From Streptomyces malaysiense (GTDB lineage Bacteria > Actinomycetota > Actinomycetes > Streptomycetales > Streptomycetaceae), in NCBI RefSeq assembly GCF_000980885.2, contig NZ_LBDA02000080.1, positions 62,001 to 126,000 of the forward strand: a stretch of DNA of 64,000 nucleotides. The letters are read 5' to 3'. The translations under genes and the position numbers were made by a program. The number at the start of each line of letters is the position of its first letter. Within the stretch, counting starts at the first letter, position 1. The notes beneath the pieces are model-generated. The model did no database searches. It was not told where the DNA came from and was given only the letters and a program-made list of their open reading frames with translations. Positions 1-8,826 of this stretch are shown here, one piece after another.

Positions 1-2
1 TC

Positions 3-125
3 ATCGGGTCGGTGGGGCAGCGGGAGATGAGGCGGTTCGGGCCGCGGCTGAAGGGGATGCGGTCCGGGCTGGTCGGCGCGGGCGGCGCGGCGGACGAGGC
101 GGCGCGGGTCACGGAACGTAACTGA
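3..125 (+). CDS. C-terminal end of an unidentified protein (partial)
   Basis: An open frame enters from the left edge and stops at TGA 123-125. About 40 residues are visible, basic and Gly/Ala-rich (it contains REMRRFGPRLKGM and ends VTERN). High third-position GC fits a Streptomyces coding sequence, and a hairpin follows about 35 bases later. The rest of the gene lies outside the window, so no family can be given. It could be a chance open frame, because open frames are common in this base composition. Confidence 0.45.
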   Translation: MGSVGQREMRRFGPRLKGMRSGLVGAGGAADEAARVTERN

Positions 126-160
126 TCCACATGCGCAGCGTGGTGGGCCGTGTGAATCTG

Positions 161-185
161 GTCGTGGCCCCGCTGAGGGGCCGAC
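161..185 (+). terminator. short GC hairpin after the left-edge gene
   Basis: GGCCCC at 166-171 and GGGGCC at 177-182 pair around a five-base loop, extended by GTC/GAC at the outside. It lies between the left-edge frame and the 69-residue gene. There is no U-tract, as is usual for Streptomyces terminators. Confidence 0.4.
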
Positions 186-220
186 TTCCCCACTCTCACT
201 CACCACAGGAGTGAACCCAC

Positions 221-430
221 ATGGGTATGAAGGACCAGCAGCACCAGGACCAGGGCCAGTGGCAGCAGAAGGGCAAGGGCAAGATGGACCAGGCGCGTGA
301 GCGCGCCGGCCAGCCCGGCCAGCCCCAGCGCGGCCAGCGCCCCCAGCAGGGCCAGCAGCCGAACCGCGGTCGTCAGGACATCGACGACACGGAGATGCAG
401 GACCGGATGGACCACGACTACGACGCGTAG
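221..430 (+). CDS. small hydrophilic Gln/Gly/Arg-rich protein
   Basis: This 69-residue protein is almost entirely polar: Gln, Gly, Arg, Lys and Asp dominate and there is no hydrophobic core, membrane segment or signal peptide. It should be disordered in the cytoplasm. The ATG at 221 has a good ribosome site (AGGAG, nine bases upstream). It stands alone, convergent with the tricorn protease, and a strong hairpin separates the two. The composition resembles hydrophilins and CsbD-like stress proteins, but I cannot place it in a named family. That it is a real small gene is supported by its ribosome site and its tight fit between two hairpins. Confidence 0.7.
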   Translation: MGMKDQQHQDQGQWQQKGKGKMDQARERAGQPGQPQRGQRPQQGQQPNRGRQDIDDTEMQDRMDHDYDA

Positions 431-457
431 CCGCGGCGCTCGGCTTCGGCCGGGTGT

Positions 458-490
458 GCGGGGCGCCCTCCGCTGCGGAGGGCGCCCCGC
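458..490. terminator. bidirectional terminator
   Basis: A near-perfect inverted repeat, 16 bases on each side (458-473 and 475-490) around a single central base, lies between convergent genes. It can fold on either strand and has no U-tract. Confidence 0.8.
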
Positions 491-533
491 GCTCGTGTTC
501 CGGGGTGGCCGGTTCGGGTGAGCGCGCCGCTCC

Positions 534-3500
534 TCAGGAAGTCGTCCTCGGCGGCAGCCGCGGGCGGGAGCGGTCCGGGACGTCCGAGTAGTCCGGGGGG
601 ACGGCGGCCGGGTCGGATTCGAGCAGTTTCAGGGCCAGCTGGATCGCGTCGTCCATCTGGGCGTGGCGGCCCTCGGCCCAGTCCAGGGGGGTGCGGAGGA
701 TCTCCAGGTCCGGGGAGACGCCGTGGTTCTCGACGGACCAGCCGTAGGCGTCGAACCAGGCGGCGTTCATCGGGACGGTGATGACGGTGCCGTCGCCGAG
801 GCGGTGGCGGCCGGTCATGCCGACGACTCCGCCCCAGGTGCGCTGCCCCACCACCGGTCCCAGTGCGAGGAGTTTGAACGCGGCCGTGATCATGTCGCCG
901 TCGGAGGAGGTCGCCTCGTCGGCCAGCGCCACCACCGGGCCCCGGGGCGCGTTCGAGGTGTACGACACCGGCTGGGCGTCGCGCGTCAGGTCCCAGCCGA
1001 GGATCGTGCGGGTCAGCTTCTCGATGACCAGCTCGCTGATGTGCCCGCCCGCGTTGCCGCGCACGTCCACGATCAGCGCGGGCCGGGACACCTCCATGCG
1101 CAGGTCGCGGTTGAACTGGGCCCAGCCCGAGCCGCCCATGTCGGGGATGTGCAGATAGCCGCACCGGCCGCCGCTCAGCTCCCGCACCACGTCGCGGCGT
1201 TTGGCCACCCAGTCCTGGTAGCGCAGCGGCCGGTCGTCGACCAGGGGGACGACGGCGACCCGGCGGGGCCGTCCGGTGCCCTCCGCGGGGGTGAACGTCA
1301 GCTCCACCGTCGTACCGCCCGATCCCGCCAGCAGCGGGAAGGGGCCCGTGACGGGGTCGACCGGGCGGCCGTCGACATGGGTGAGGACCGCGCCCTCGCG
1401 GATGCCCGTACCGGCCAGCGGAGAGCGGGCCTTGGAGTCCGAGGAGTCGCCGGGCAGGATGCGCCGTACCGTCCAGCCGGCGTCGCGGCGCACCAGGTTG
1501 GCGCCGAGCAGGCCCTGCCAGCGCTGGTAGTGCGGCGGGCCCTCGTTGCGGCGGGCGGCGGTGACGTAGGCGTGCGAGGTGCCGAGTTCGCCGAGGACCT
1601 CGCGCAGCAGATCCGCGAACTCGTCGGGGGAGGCGACCCGTTCGACGAGCGGGCGGTACTGGTCGAGCACCGCGTCCCAGTCGATGCCGCTCATTCCCGG
1701 GTCCCAGAAGTAGGCGCGGATGATCCGGCCCGCCTCGTCGTACGCCTGGCGCCACTCGGCGGGCGGGTCCACCCCGTGCAGGATGCGGCGCAGGTCGATC
1801 CAGACGGTGCTGTCGGCGTCGCCGGGTTCGGTGGAGGGCACCGCGCGCAGCTCGCCCTCGTCCACCACGACGAGCCGGCTGCCGTCGCCGCTCACCGCGA
1901 ACCAGTCCAGGTGGCCGACGAGTTCGGACTTCTTCGCCTTGGTGATGTTGAAGTACTCCAGCGTGGGGCGGCCGCTGGTGTCGGCCGGGTTGGCGAAGGT
2001 CTCGCCGAGCGCGCCGGAGATGGGCCAGCGCAGCCAGACCAGTCCGCCGCCCGCGACGGGGTGCAGCGAGGAGTACTTGGAGGCGATCACCGGAAACGGG
2101 GTGACCCGGCTGGCCAGGCCCTCCACCTCGACCGTCACCGTGCCCGCCTCGGCGGTCTCCTCCTCCTCCAGCGGGTCGAGCCCGCCGGCCGCCGGGCGTC
2201 CCTCGGGGTTCAGGGCGAACGGCGAGGGGGTGGCCGAGGACAGCGGGACCAGGTAGGGGCGGCTGCCGAGCGGGAAGGACAGGTCGCCGGTGTGCACGTC
2301 GTACACCGGGTCGAAGCCGCGCCAGGACAGGAAGGCGAGGTAGCGGCCGTCGCGGGTGAAGACGGGGGTCTCGTCCTCGAAGCGGCCGTCGGTGACGTCC
2401 AGGATCAGCCGGTCCTTGATGCGGGCCAGCTTGATCTGGCGCAGGGAGCGGCCGATGCCGGGGTGGGACCAGGTGAGCCAGGTGCCGTCGGGGGAGAAGG
2501 CGAGGTCGCGCACCGGGCCGTTGGCGGAGCGGATCAGTTCGGTGACCGCGCCCTCCTCGGTCTCCGCCCCGACCCCGGTGCCGGGCGACTCGGGGACCCC
2601 GGCGCCGGGCTCCTCGGGCACGTCGATCAGCAGCAGCCGGCCGTCGTGCGAGGCGACGGCCAGGCGCTCGCCGTCCGGGTCGGAGATCATCTCCAGGACC
2701 CGGCCGAGGTACCCCTGGGCGAGCCGGTGGGGCGGGCGGTCGCCGGTGGCCCGGGGCAGCTGGGCGATCTCCACCGCGTCCTCGCCCTCGGCGTCGGACA
2801 CATAGGCCACCTGCCCCGTGGAGCCCAGCATCTCCGGCAGCCGGACCCGGACCCCGGGGGTGTCCGCGATGGTGCGGGCGGGGCCGTCGCGGTGGGTGAG
2901 CCAGTACAGGCTGCCGCGCACCACGACCGCGCTGGCCCGGCCGGTCTCGTCCACGGAGATGCCGTCGACGTTCTGCGCGGCCGGCACCTGGTAGCGGCGC
3001 CGTCCCGCGGCGGGCCCGGCGAGGCGGATGTCGAGCTTGCCCGGGGTGCCCCGCGGGGAGAAGTCGTCGACGATCCACAGGTCGCCCGCGCACTGGTAGA
3101 CCACCCGGGTGCCGTCGCTGGAGGCGTGCCGGGCGTAGAAGGCGTCGTGGTCGGTGTGGCGGCGCAGGTCGGTGCCGTCGTAGGCGCAGGAGTAGAGGTT
3201 GCCGACGCCCTCGTGGTCGGAGAGGAAGGCGATCCGCCCGGCGACGTACATGGGGCTGGACAGGTGGCCGCCGATGTCGGGCAGCAGGCGCTCGCCGTGC
3301 AGCCACAGGCGGCCCATGGCACCGCCCCGGTAGCGCTTCCAGGAGGCGGGTTCGTGCGGCGGGGTGCCGGTGAGCAGCAGTGTCTTGCGCTCGCCGTCGA
3401 GGTCGGCGACCTGGAGCTCGCTGACCGGGCCCCAGGGCAGCCGGCCGCCCGGGTCGCCGTCGAGGGCGACCTTGTAGGCCCAGGTGAAGTAGGAGAACGG

Positions 3501-3830
3501 CTGCCCGTGCGAGGCGACCGCCAGGATGTCGTCGTCCGGGGACCAGCCGCACACCTGGGTGTCGGTGCTGCCCCAGTACGTCAGCTGCCGCGCGGGTCCT
3601 CCGGTGACGTCCACGAGATGGATCTCGGGCGCCAGGCTGCGCCAGCTCGTGTACGCGATCCGGCCGCCGTCGGGGGAGAAGCGCGGGTGCCCGGTCTTGG
3701 TGCGGTCCGCCGTGAGCCGCCAGGCGCGGCCGGGGGCGTCGAGGGGGGCCAGCCACAGGTCGTCCTCGGACACGAAGCACAGCAGATCGCCGCTGAGGTG
3801 GGGGAAGCGCAGATAGCTCACCCTCCCCAT
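534..3830 (-). CDS. tricorn-type S41 protease
   Basis: This 1098-residue cytoplasmic protease would trim peptides released by larger proteases. The N-terminal two thirds are beta-propeller repeats of TolB type (repeated FSPDG, SPDD and TRDGRY signatures). A helical C1 domain, a PDZ domain and an S41 catalytic domain follow. The expected catalytic set is visible: Ser752-His753 in GTSHAY, the nucleophile serine in TSSDGD (975/976), and Glu1034 in VENHG. Length and domain order match actinobacterial tricorn proteins. I chose ATG 3830 (MGRVSYLRF) because the propeller homology starts there; the frame stays open further upstream but crosses the promoter region of the divergent TetR gene. There is no signal peptide. 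Confidence 0.93.
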   Translation of the reverse strand: MGRVSYLRFPHLSGDLLCFVSEDDLWLAPLDAPGRAWRLTADRTKTGHPRFSPDGGRIAYTSWRSLAPEIHLVDVTGGPARQLTYWGSTDTQVCGWSPDDDILAVASHGQPFSYFTWAYKVALDGDPGGRLPWGPVSELQVADLDGERKTLLLTGTPPHEPASWKRYRGGAMGRLWLHGERLLPDIGGHLSSPMYVAGRIAFLSDHEGVGNLYSCAYDGTDLRRHTDHDAFYARHASSDGTRVVYQCAGDLWIVDDFSPRGTPGKLDIRLAGPAAGRRRYQVPAAQNVDGISVDETGRASAVVVRGSLYWLTHRDGPARTIADTPGVRVRLPEMLGSTGQVAYVSDAEGEDAVEIAQLPRATGDRPPHRLAQGYLGRVLEMISDPDGERLAVASHDGRLLLIDVPEEPGAGVPESPGTGVGAETEEGAVTELIRSANGPVRDLAFSPDGTWLTWSHPGIGRSLRQIKLARIKDRLILDVTDGRFEDETPVFTRDGRYLAFLSWRGFDPVYDVHTGDLSFPLGSRPYLVPLSSATPSPFALNPEGRPAAGGLDPLEEEETAEAGTVTVEVEGLASRVTPFPVIASKYSSLHPVAGGGLVWLRWPISGALGETFANPADTSGRPTLEYFNITKAKKSELVGHLDWFAVSGDGSRLVVVDEGELRAVPSTEPGDADSTVWIDLRRILHGVDPPAEWRQAYDEAGRIIRAYFWDPGMSGIDWDAVLDQYRPLVERVASPDEFADLLREVLGELGTSHAYVTAARRNEGPPHYQRWQGLLGANLVRRDAGWTVRRILPGDSSDSKARSPLAGTGIREGAVLTHVDGRPVDPVTGPFPLLAGSGGTTVELTFTPAEGTGRPRRVAVVPLVDDRPLRYQDWVAKRRDVVRELSGGRCGYLHIPDMGGSGWAQFNRDLRMEVSRPALIVDVRGNAGGHISELVIEKLTRTILGWDLTRDAQPVSYTSNAPRGPVVALADEATSSDGDMITAAFKLLALGPVVGQRTWGGVVGMTGRHRLGDGTVITVPMNAAWFDAYGWSVENHGVSPDLEILRTPLDWAEGRHAQMDDAIQLALKLLESDPAAVPPDYSDVPDRSRPRLPPRTTS

Positions 3831-3906
3831 GCTTTTCCGCGCGCTGGGGGCGGGCAACTTATGTGCCCTTCTTATCCGTTCCTCACGTTCGTGATGGAGC
3901 ACACGT

Positions 3907-3921
3907 ACGAAACTGTTTCGT
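3907..3921. promoter_or_regulatory. TetR-type operator candidate
   Basis: A perfect 15-base palindrome, ACGAAAC-T-GTTTCGT, lies between the divergent tricorn and TetR genes. Position and symmetry fit an autoregulatory operator for the adjacent TetR protein. Binding is inferred. Confidence 0.7.
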
Positions 3922-4002
3922 TTCGAATGGGAGGGGGGTATCTTCATGGACGTACGAAGACGCACGTACGCGAGGAAGTACCGGAGCGGAAGGGTGGACG
4001 AC

Positions 4003-4596
4003 ATGACCGAGGCCGTCGCGGCTGCGCGTCGCAGTCGGATCACCCCCGAGCGCGAGGCCGAGCTGTACGAGGCCGTGCTGGAACTGCTCCGGGAGGTCGG
4101 TTACGACGCCCTGACCATGGACGCCGTCGCCGCCCGCACCCGGTCCAGCAAGGCCACGCTCTACCGCCAGTGGGGCGGCAAGGCCGAGCTGGTGGTCAAG
4201 GCGCTGCGGCACAACAAGCGCGGCCACCTCGGGGACATCGACACCGGTTCCCTCCGCGGCGACCTGCACGCCCTCGTGGCGATGGAGGACGACTGCACCA
4301 TGGCGCAGAACTCCGCCCTGATGCGGGGGATCGCCATGGCGATGCACCACAACGAGGACCTGCGCGAGACGTTCCGGGCGCAGATCCTCGAAGCGGAGAT
4401 CGTCAACGGCCGGCAGATGCTCCAGCGGGCCGTCGACCGGGGCGAGGTCCGCCCGGACTGCCCGGCGATCGACTTCATGGTGCACATGATGGTCGGCGGT
4501 TTCGCCACCAGGACCCTCCTGGAGGACCAGCCACCCACCCAGGACTTCCTCACCTCGTACATCGACGCCGTGGTCCTCCCCGCCCTCGGCGCCTGA
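4003..4596 (+). CDS. TetR/AcrR family transcriptional regulator
   Basis: This 197-residue regulator has an N-terminal helix-turn-helix (VAARTRSSKATLYRQW, about residues 35-55) and a C-terminal ligand and dimer domain ending near VVLPALGA. ATG 4003 is preceded by GGAAGG at good spacing; an upstream in-frame ATG at 3946, also with a ribosome site, would add 19 basic residues. A perfect palindrome lies 80-95 bases upstream, and an MMPL exporter gene follows 112 bases downstream on the same strand. The usual arrangement would be a repressor of itself and of the exporter, relieved by an exported compound. The ligand is unknown. Confidence 0.9.
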   Translation: MTEAVAAARRSRITPEREAELYEAVLELLREVGYDALTMDAVAARTRSSKATLYRQWGGKAELVVKALRHNKRGHLGDIDTGSLRGDLHALVAMEDDCTMAQNSALMRGIAMAMHHNEDLRETFRAQILEAEIVNGRQMLQRAVDRGEVRPDCPAIDFMVHMMVGGFATRTLLEDQPPTQDFLTSYIDAVVLPALGA

Positions 4597-4708
4597 CCCT
4601 CCTCGCACACCTCCCCATCAAGCCCATCATCTGACGTCACCGCTCACGTCGTCGGGCTGATCACCCCTGCCCTGATGAACCCCACGACCTGACCGGGAGT
4701 ACGCCTCC

Positions 4709-6922
4709 GTGGCCACATTCCTGTACCGAATCGGCCGGCTCGCCTTCCGGCGACGGCACTTCGTCGCCCTGATATGGGTCGCGCTGCTCACCCTCGCCGG
4801 GGTGGGCGCGGCCTCCGCGCCGGCCGCCGGCAACTCCTCCTTCTCGATCCCCGGCACCGAGGCCCAGAAGGCGTTCGACCTGCTGGAGCATCGCTTCCCC
4901 GGGATGAGCGCCGACGGCGCCACCGCGCGGGTCGTCTTCAAGGCGCCGGCCGGCGAGAAGATGACCGACAAGGCCAACAAGGCCGCCGTCGACAAGACCG
5001 TGCGCGAACTGGGCCACGGCTCCGAGGTCGCCTCGGTCGCCGACCCGTACACCGGGCACGCCGTCAGCCGGGACGGCTCCATCGCCTACGCCTCGGTGAA
5101 GTACAAGGTCTCCGGCATGGAGCTGAAGGACTCCTCACGCGACGCGCTGAAGGAGGCCGCGCAGGAGGCGCGGGACACCGGGCTGACGGTCGAGGTCGGT
5201 GGTGACGCGCTCACCGCCATGCCCGAGGAGGGTGCCGGTGAACTGATCGGCATCGGCATCGCCGCCGTCGTCCTCGTCATCACCTTCGGTTCCCTGCTCG
5301 CGGCCGGGCTGCCGCTGCTGACCGCGCTCATCGGTGTGGGCATCGGCGTCTCCTCGATCACCGCGCTCGCCTCCGTGCTCGACCTGGGCTCCACCACCTC
5401 CACGCTGGCGATGATGATCGGCCTCGCGGTCGGCATCGACTACGCCCTGTTCATCGTCTCCCGCTACCGCGCCGAACTCGCCGAGGGACGCGAGCGCGAG
5501 GAGGCGGCGGGCCGCGCCGTCGGCACGGCGGGCTCCGCGGTGGTCTTCGCCGGCCTGACCGTCGTCATCGCGCTGGTCGGCCTCTCCGTCGTCAACATCC
5601 CGATGCTGACCAAGATGGGCATCGCCGCGGCGGGTACGGTCGCCATCGCCGTACTGATCGCGCTCACGATGATCCCCGCGCTGCTCGGCTACGCCGGCCG
5701 CAGGGTCAAGCCGGCCGGCGAGAAGAGCAAGCTGCTCGGCGGCGGCCGTCCGGCGAAGAAGCCGGGCCGCCCCAACATGGGCACCCGCTGGGCGAGTTTC
5801 GTCGTACGGCGTCCCCTCCCGGTCCTCCTGCTCGGCGTGATCGGCCTCGGCGCGGCGGCCGTCCCGGTCTCCTCCCTGGAGCTCGGCCTGCCCGACGACG
5901 GCTCCCAGCCCACCTCCACCACCCAGCGCCGCGCCTACGACCTGCTGTCCGAGGGCTTCGGGGCCGGCTTCAACGGCCCGCTGATGGTCGTCGTCGACGC
6001 CAAGGACAGCGCGCACCCCAAGACGGCCTTCAGCGAGGTCGGCGACGAGATCAAGGGTCTGAAGGACGTCGTCGCGGTCACTCCGGCCACGACCGACAAG
6101 GCGGGCGACACGGCGATCATCACGGTCGTTCCGAAGTCCAAGCCGTCCTCCAGGTCCACCGAGGACCTGGTGCACACCATCCGCGGCAAGGGCGCGGACA
6201 TCACCGCGAAGACGGACGCGAAGCTCCTGGTGACCGGCTCGACGGCGATGAACATCGACGTCTCCCAGCGCCTGAACGACGCGCTCCTGCCCTACCTCGC
6301 CCTGGTCGTGGGCCTGGCCTTCCTCCTCCTGATCGTGGTCTTCCGCTCGGTCCTCGTTCCGCTGAAGGCGGCCCTCGGCTTCCTGCTCAGCGTGCTCGCG
6401 GCGCTCGGCGCGGTCGTCGCGGTCTTCCAGTGGGGCTGGCTGTCCGGCCTGATGGACGTCCAGCAGACCGGCCCGGTCATGTCGATGATGCCGATCTTCA
6501 TGGTGGGCGTGGTCTTCGGCCTCGCGATGGACTACGAGGTCTTCCTGGTGACCCGGATGCGCGAGGCGTACGTCCACGGCGAGAAGCCGACCCAGGCCGT
6601 GGTGACCGGCTTCCGGCACGGCGCCCGCGTCGTCACCGCCGCCGCCGTCATCATGATCGCCGTCTTCTCCGGCTTCATCGGCTCCAGCGAGTCCATGGTC
6701 AAGATGATCGGCTTCGGCCTCGCCGTCGCCGTCTTCTTCGACGCCTTCGTCGTCCGCATGGCGATCGTCCCGGCCGTCCTGGCCCTGCTGGGCAAGCACG
6801 CCTGGTGGCTCCCGAAGTGGCTGGACCGGATCCTGCCCAACGTGGACGTCGAGGGCGAGGGCCTGCGCACGGAGTCCGCCGCGCACGGCACGGAGGACGA
6901 GCGGGAGCTGGTACGCGCCTGA
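4709..6922 (+). CDS. MMPL/RND-family membrane transporter
   Basis: This 737-residue transporter of the actinobacterial MMPL type has two six-helix halves, each starting with one helix followed by an extracytoplasmic loop domain. Each half has a proton-relay Asp-Tyr pair: Asp244-Tyr245 in GIDYALF and Asp608-Tyr609 in AMDYEVF. A basic cytoplasmic linker (about 330-355) joins the halves. The start is GTG 4709 with GGGAG upstream. Family members use proton motive force to export lipids, siderophores or drugs; the substrate cannot be told. It lies directly downstream of a TetR gene and ends in a strong terminator, so it is probably the main target of that regulator. Confidence 0.92.
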   Translation: MATFLYRIGRLAFRRRHFVALIWVALLTLAGVGAASAPAAGNSSFSIPGTEAQKAFDLLEHRFPGMSADGATARVVFKAPAGEKMTDKANKAAVDKTVRELGHGSEVASVADPYTGHAVSRDGSIAYASVKYKVSGMELKDSSRDALKEAAQEARDTGLTVEVGGDALTAMPEEGAGELIGIGIAAVVLVITFGSLLAAGLPLLTALIGVGIGVSSITALASVLDLGSTTSTLAMMIGLAVGIDYALFIVSRYRAELAEGREREEAAGRAVGTAGSAVVFAGLTVVIALVGLSVVNIPMLTKMGIAAAGTVAIAVLIALTMIPALLGYAGRRVKPAGEKSKLLGGGRPAKKPGRPNMGTRWASFVVRRPLPVLLLGVIGLGAAAVPVSSLELGLPDDGSQPTSTTQRRAYDLLSEGFGAGFNGPLMVVVDAKDSAHPKTAFSEVGDEIKGLKDVVAVTPATTDKAGDTAIITVVPKSKPSSRSTEDLVHTIRGKGADITAKTDAKLLVTGSTAMNIDVSQRLNDALLPYLALVVGLAFLLLIVVFRSVLVPLKAALGFLLSVLAALGAVVAVFQWGWLSGLMDVQQTGPVMSMMPIFMVGVVFGLAMDYEVFLVTRMREAYVHGEKPTQAVVTGFRHGARVVTAAAVIMIAVFSGFIGSSESMVKMIGFGLAVAVFFDAFVVRMAIVPAVLALLGKHAWWLPKWLDRILPNVDVEGEGLRTESAAHGTEDERELVRA

Positions 6923-6945
6923 CGTACGGCTCCTGCAGTTGAACG

Positions 6946-6998
6946 GCCGGTGAGGGTGCCCGTGGGGACGGGGCTGCACCCTCACCGGCTTCTTTCTT
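6946..6998 (+). terminator. rho-independent terminator after the MMPL gene
   Basis: GCCGGTGAGGGTGC (6946-6959) pairs perfectly with 6976-6989, and a T-rich tail (TTCTTTCTT) follows. Confidence 0.9.
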
Positions 6999-7071
6999 GT
7001 CCGGGGTCCGTCCCGTGCTGTCCTGGCTGTCCCGCACGTTGTACGGGTATGGCGACGACGGGAGGTGGCAC

Positions 7072-7917
7072 GTGGACGACGGCGTGGACGAGGCCGGTTG
7101 GGACGTCGAACCCGGTGACGAGATCGAACCGGTGGTGCAGGCGGTGGGGCGACTGCTGAAGGTGTGCCGGGAGGCGGCGGGGCTGCGCCCCGGCGAACTG
7201 GCGGAAGTGCTCGGGTACGGCGAGGACCTGATCCGGAAGATCGAGGGGGGCCAGCGCATTCCACGCCCGGAGTTCCTGGACAAGGCCGACCATGTGCTGC
7301 ACGCGAACGGCCATCTCCGGGCCTTCATGGAGGACATGGGACGGGCCCGGTACCCGAAGAAGGTGCGCCGGCTGAAGGAGCTGGAGGACCGGGCAGTGGA
7401 GATGCTGTTGTACAGCAACCACAACATCCATGGGTTGTTGCAGACGGCCGAGTACATGACGGCGCTCTACGAGGTACGGCAGCCTCCCCTCCCGCGGGAC
7501 GTCATCGAACGGGAGGTCGCCGGGCGCACGGGACGGCAGTCCGTCTTCGGCCGGGAACCGGTTCCCTCGCTCAGCTTCATCCAGGAACAGGTCACGCTGG
7601 AGCGCCCGATCGGTGGGAAAATGGTGCTCCGTCACCAGCTTGAACACCTGTTGGAGATCAGCCGGTTGCGCAACGTATCGATCCAGGTCATGCCTACCGA
7701 ACGGGAGGATCACGCCGGGATGCACGGCCCGCTGGAGGTGCTGAAATTCGCCGACGGCACCGCGATCGGCCGTTCGGACGGAGCCTTCAACGGACGCCCG
7801 GTCGAGAGTCCCCGCGACCTTCGGATCCTTGAGCTGCGCTATGGGATGATCCGGACGCAGGCGCTCCCGCCGAGGGAGTCGCGGGCCTTCATCGAGCAAG
7901 CGCTGGGGAGACTATGA
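7072..7917 (+). CDS. XRE-family regulator with DUF5753 (Scr1-type)
   Basis: This 281-residue protein has an N-terminal Cro/C1-type helix-turn-helix (about 22-75: LAEVLGYGEDLIRKIEGGQR) and a C-terminal DUF5753 ligand-like domain (PLEVLKFADG, ILELRYGMI). GTG 7072 is chosen because GGGAGGTGG precedes it; a longer open frame would start inside the upstream terminator. Its last four bases overlap the ATG of the DUF397 gene, so the two are translationally coupled. XRE-DUF5753/DUF397 pairs are abundant in Streptomyces, act in developmental or stress control, and have been compared with toxin-antitoxin pairs. The target of this pair is unknown. Confidence 0.92.
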   Translation: MDDGVDEAGWDVEPGDEIEPVVQAVGRLLKVCREAAGLRPGELAEVLGYGEDLIRKIEGGQRIPRPEFLDKADHVLHANGHLRAFMEDMGRARYPKKVRRLKELEDRAVEMLLYSNHNIHGLLQTAEYMTALYEVRQPPLPRDVIEREVAGRTGRQSVFGREPVPSLSFIQEQVTLERPIGGKMVLRHQLEHLLEISRLRNVSIQVMPTEREDHAGMHGPLEVLKFADGTAIGRSDGAFNGRPVESPRDLRILELRYGMIRTQALPPRESRAFIEQALGRL

Positions 7918-8105
7918 GCACGCCGGAACTCCACTGGTTCAAGAGCAGCTACAGCAGCAGCAACGAGCCCGGCGACTGCGTCGAGGTGGCCACGACCCCG
8001 GCCACGGTCCACGTCCGCGACTCCAAGACCCCCCGCACCGCACACCTGACCGTCGCCCCCTCCGCCTGGGCAGATTTCCTCGCTCTGGTCGGAGAGCCTC
8101 GTTAA
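7914..8105 (+). CDS. DUF397 protein, partner of the XRE regulator
   Basis: This 63-residue acidic protein has the full DUF397 pattern: W-F-K-S-S-Y at the start, G-D-C-V-E-V in the middle, V-R-D-S-K and a C-terminal W-x-x-F. The ATG overlaps the stop of the XRE gene (ATGA). The family is always small and usually encoded next to an XRE-DUF5753 gene; it is thought to bind that regulator. No catalytic motif is seen. Confidence 0.92.
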   Translation: MSTPELHWFKSSYSSSNEPGDCVEVATTPATVHVRDSKTPRTAHLTVAPSAWADFLALVGEPR

Positions 8106-8114
8106 CGTGCCCGC

Positions 8115-8607
8115 ATGACAACAGCAGCCACCCACCCCCGTTTCGCGGAAGCACTCAAGGACCTGGGCCTGGAGGACGTGCTCGGGCGGGCGCGGACGTT
8201 TCCCGAGGGGACCAGGACCGCCGCGGAGACGGCCACCGCGATCGGGTGTGAACTCAGCCAGATCTGCAAGTCGTTGATCTTCGCCGCCGACGGGGTGCCG
8301 GTGCTCGTGCTCATGGACGGGGCCTCCCGGGTGGACGTGGAGCGGGTCCGGGAGGAGCTGGGGGTCCAGAAGGTGGGGCGGGCCGACGCGCAGGTGGTGC
8401 GCGAGGTCACCGGGTACGCCATCGGGGGCCTGCCGCCTTTCGGGCACCGCACCCGGACCCGCGTGCTCGCCGACCGGTCGCTGCTCGCGCACGACGTGGT
8501 GGTGGGCCGCCGCCGGGACGCCGTACGCCGTCTTCCCGATCGAACCGAAGGAACTCGTCGCTCACGCACAGGCCACGCTCGTGGACGTGCGTGAGCGGAC
8601 TTCGTGA
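8115..8607 (+). pseudogene. YbaK/ProX-type aminoacyl-tRNA editing protein, frameshifted
   Basis: The first ~127 residues are a YbaK-type trans-editing domain (CKSLIFAADG, VTGYAIGGLPPFGH), which removes wrongly attached amino acids from tRNA. After LLAHDVV the frame turns into Arg-rich nonsense and stops at 8594. One frame over, from 8503, the normal family ending appears (WAAAGTPYAVFPIEPKEL ... LVDVRE) and stops at 8605-8607. The break is explained by one extra G in GGTGGTGGG at about 8499-8506. The corrected stop overlaps the next gene's GTG by four bases, which supports it as the ancestral frame. It may be a real mutation or a sequencing error. Confidence 0.8.
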
Positions 8608-8801
8608 CGCCGCTGGTCACCGCCGCCGTGCTGTTGGGTGCCGATCGGGCTGCTGACTGCCCCCTTCGCGTCGGCCCGGCGGCGGGCGCTTGGCCGCACC
8701 TGATCCATCGGCGCCGTGTTCCGGAACGCTTCGGTGCGGCCCGGCTCGCGGCGGCCGGGCCGCTGGTCGTCGTGATCGGGCTGATGCTGCACGTCGAGTA
8801 G
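8604..8801 (+). CDS. small membrane protein, possibly frame-damaged
   Basis: GTG 8604 overlaps the corrected end of the YbaK-type gene (GTGA). The frame gives 65 residues with a hydrophobic start (LVTAAVLLGA) and a hydrophobic end (GPLVVVIGLMLHV) but a polar middle. Reading the middle one frame over gives a better continuation of the first helix (IGLLTAPFASARRRALGRT), so the gene may carry two compensating frameshifts. I do not recognise the family. A diverged copy of its last 45 bases occurs at about 10148-10192, beyond the secreted-protein pair. Confidence 0.45.
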   Translation: MTPLVTAAVLLGADRAADCPLRVGPAAGAWPHLIHRRRVPERFGAARLAAAGPLVVVIGLMLHVE

Positions 8802-8826
8802 GCCCACCGTCAGCGCCCCGTGCTGC

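Noticed and set aside
418..3780. A second long minus-strand frame over the tricorn gene
   Set aside because: Composition is Arg/Pro-rich and the tricorn motifs occur only in the other frame.
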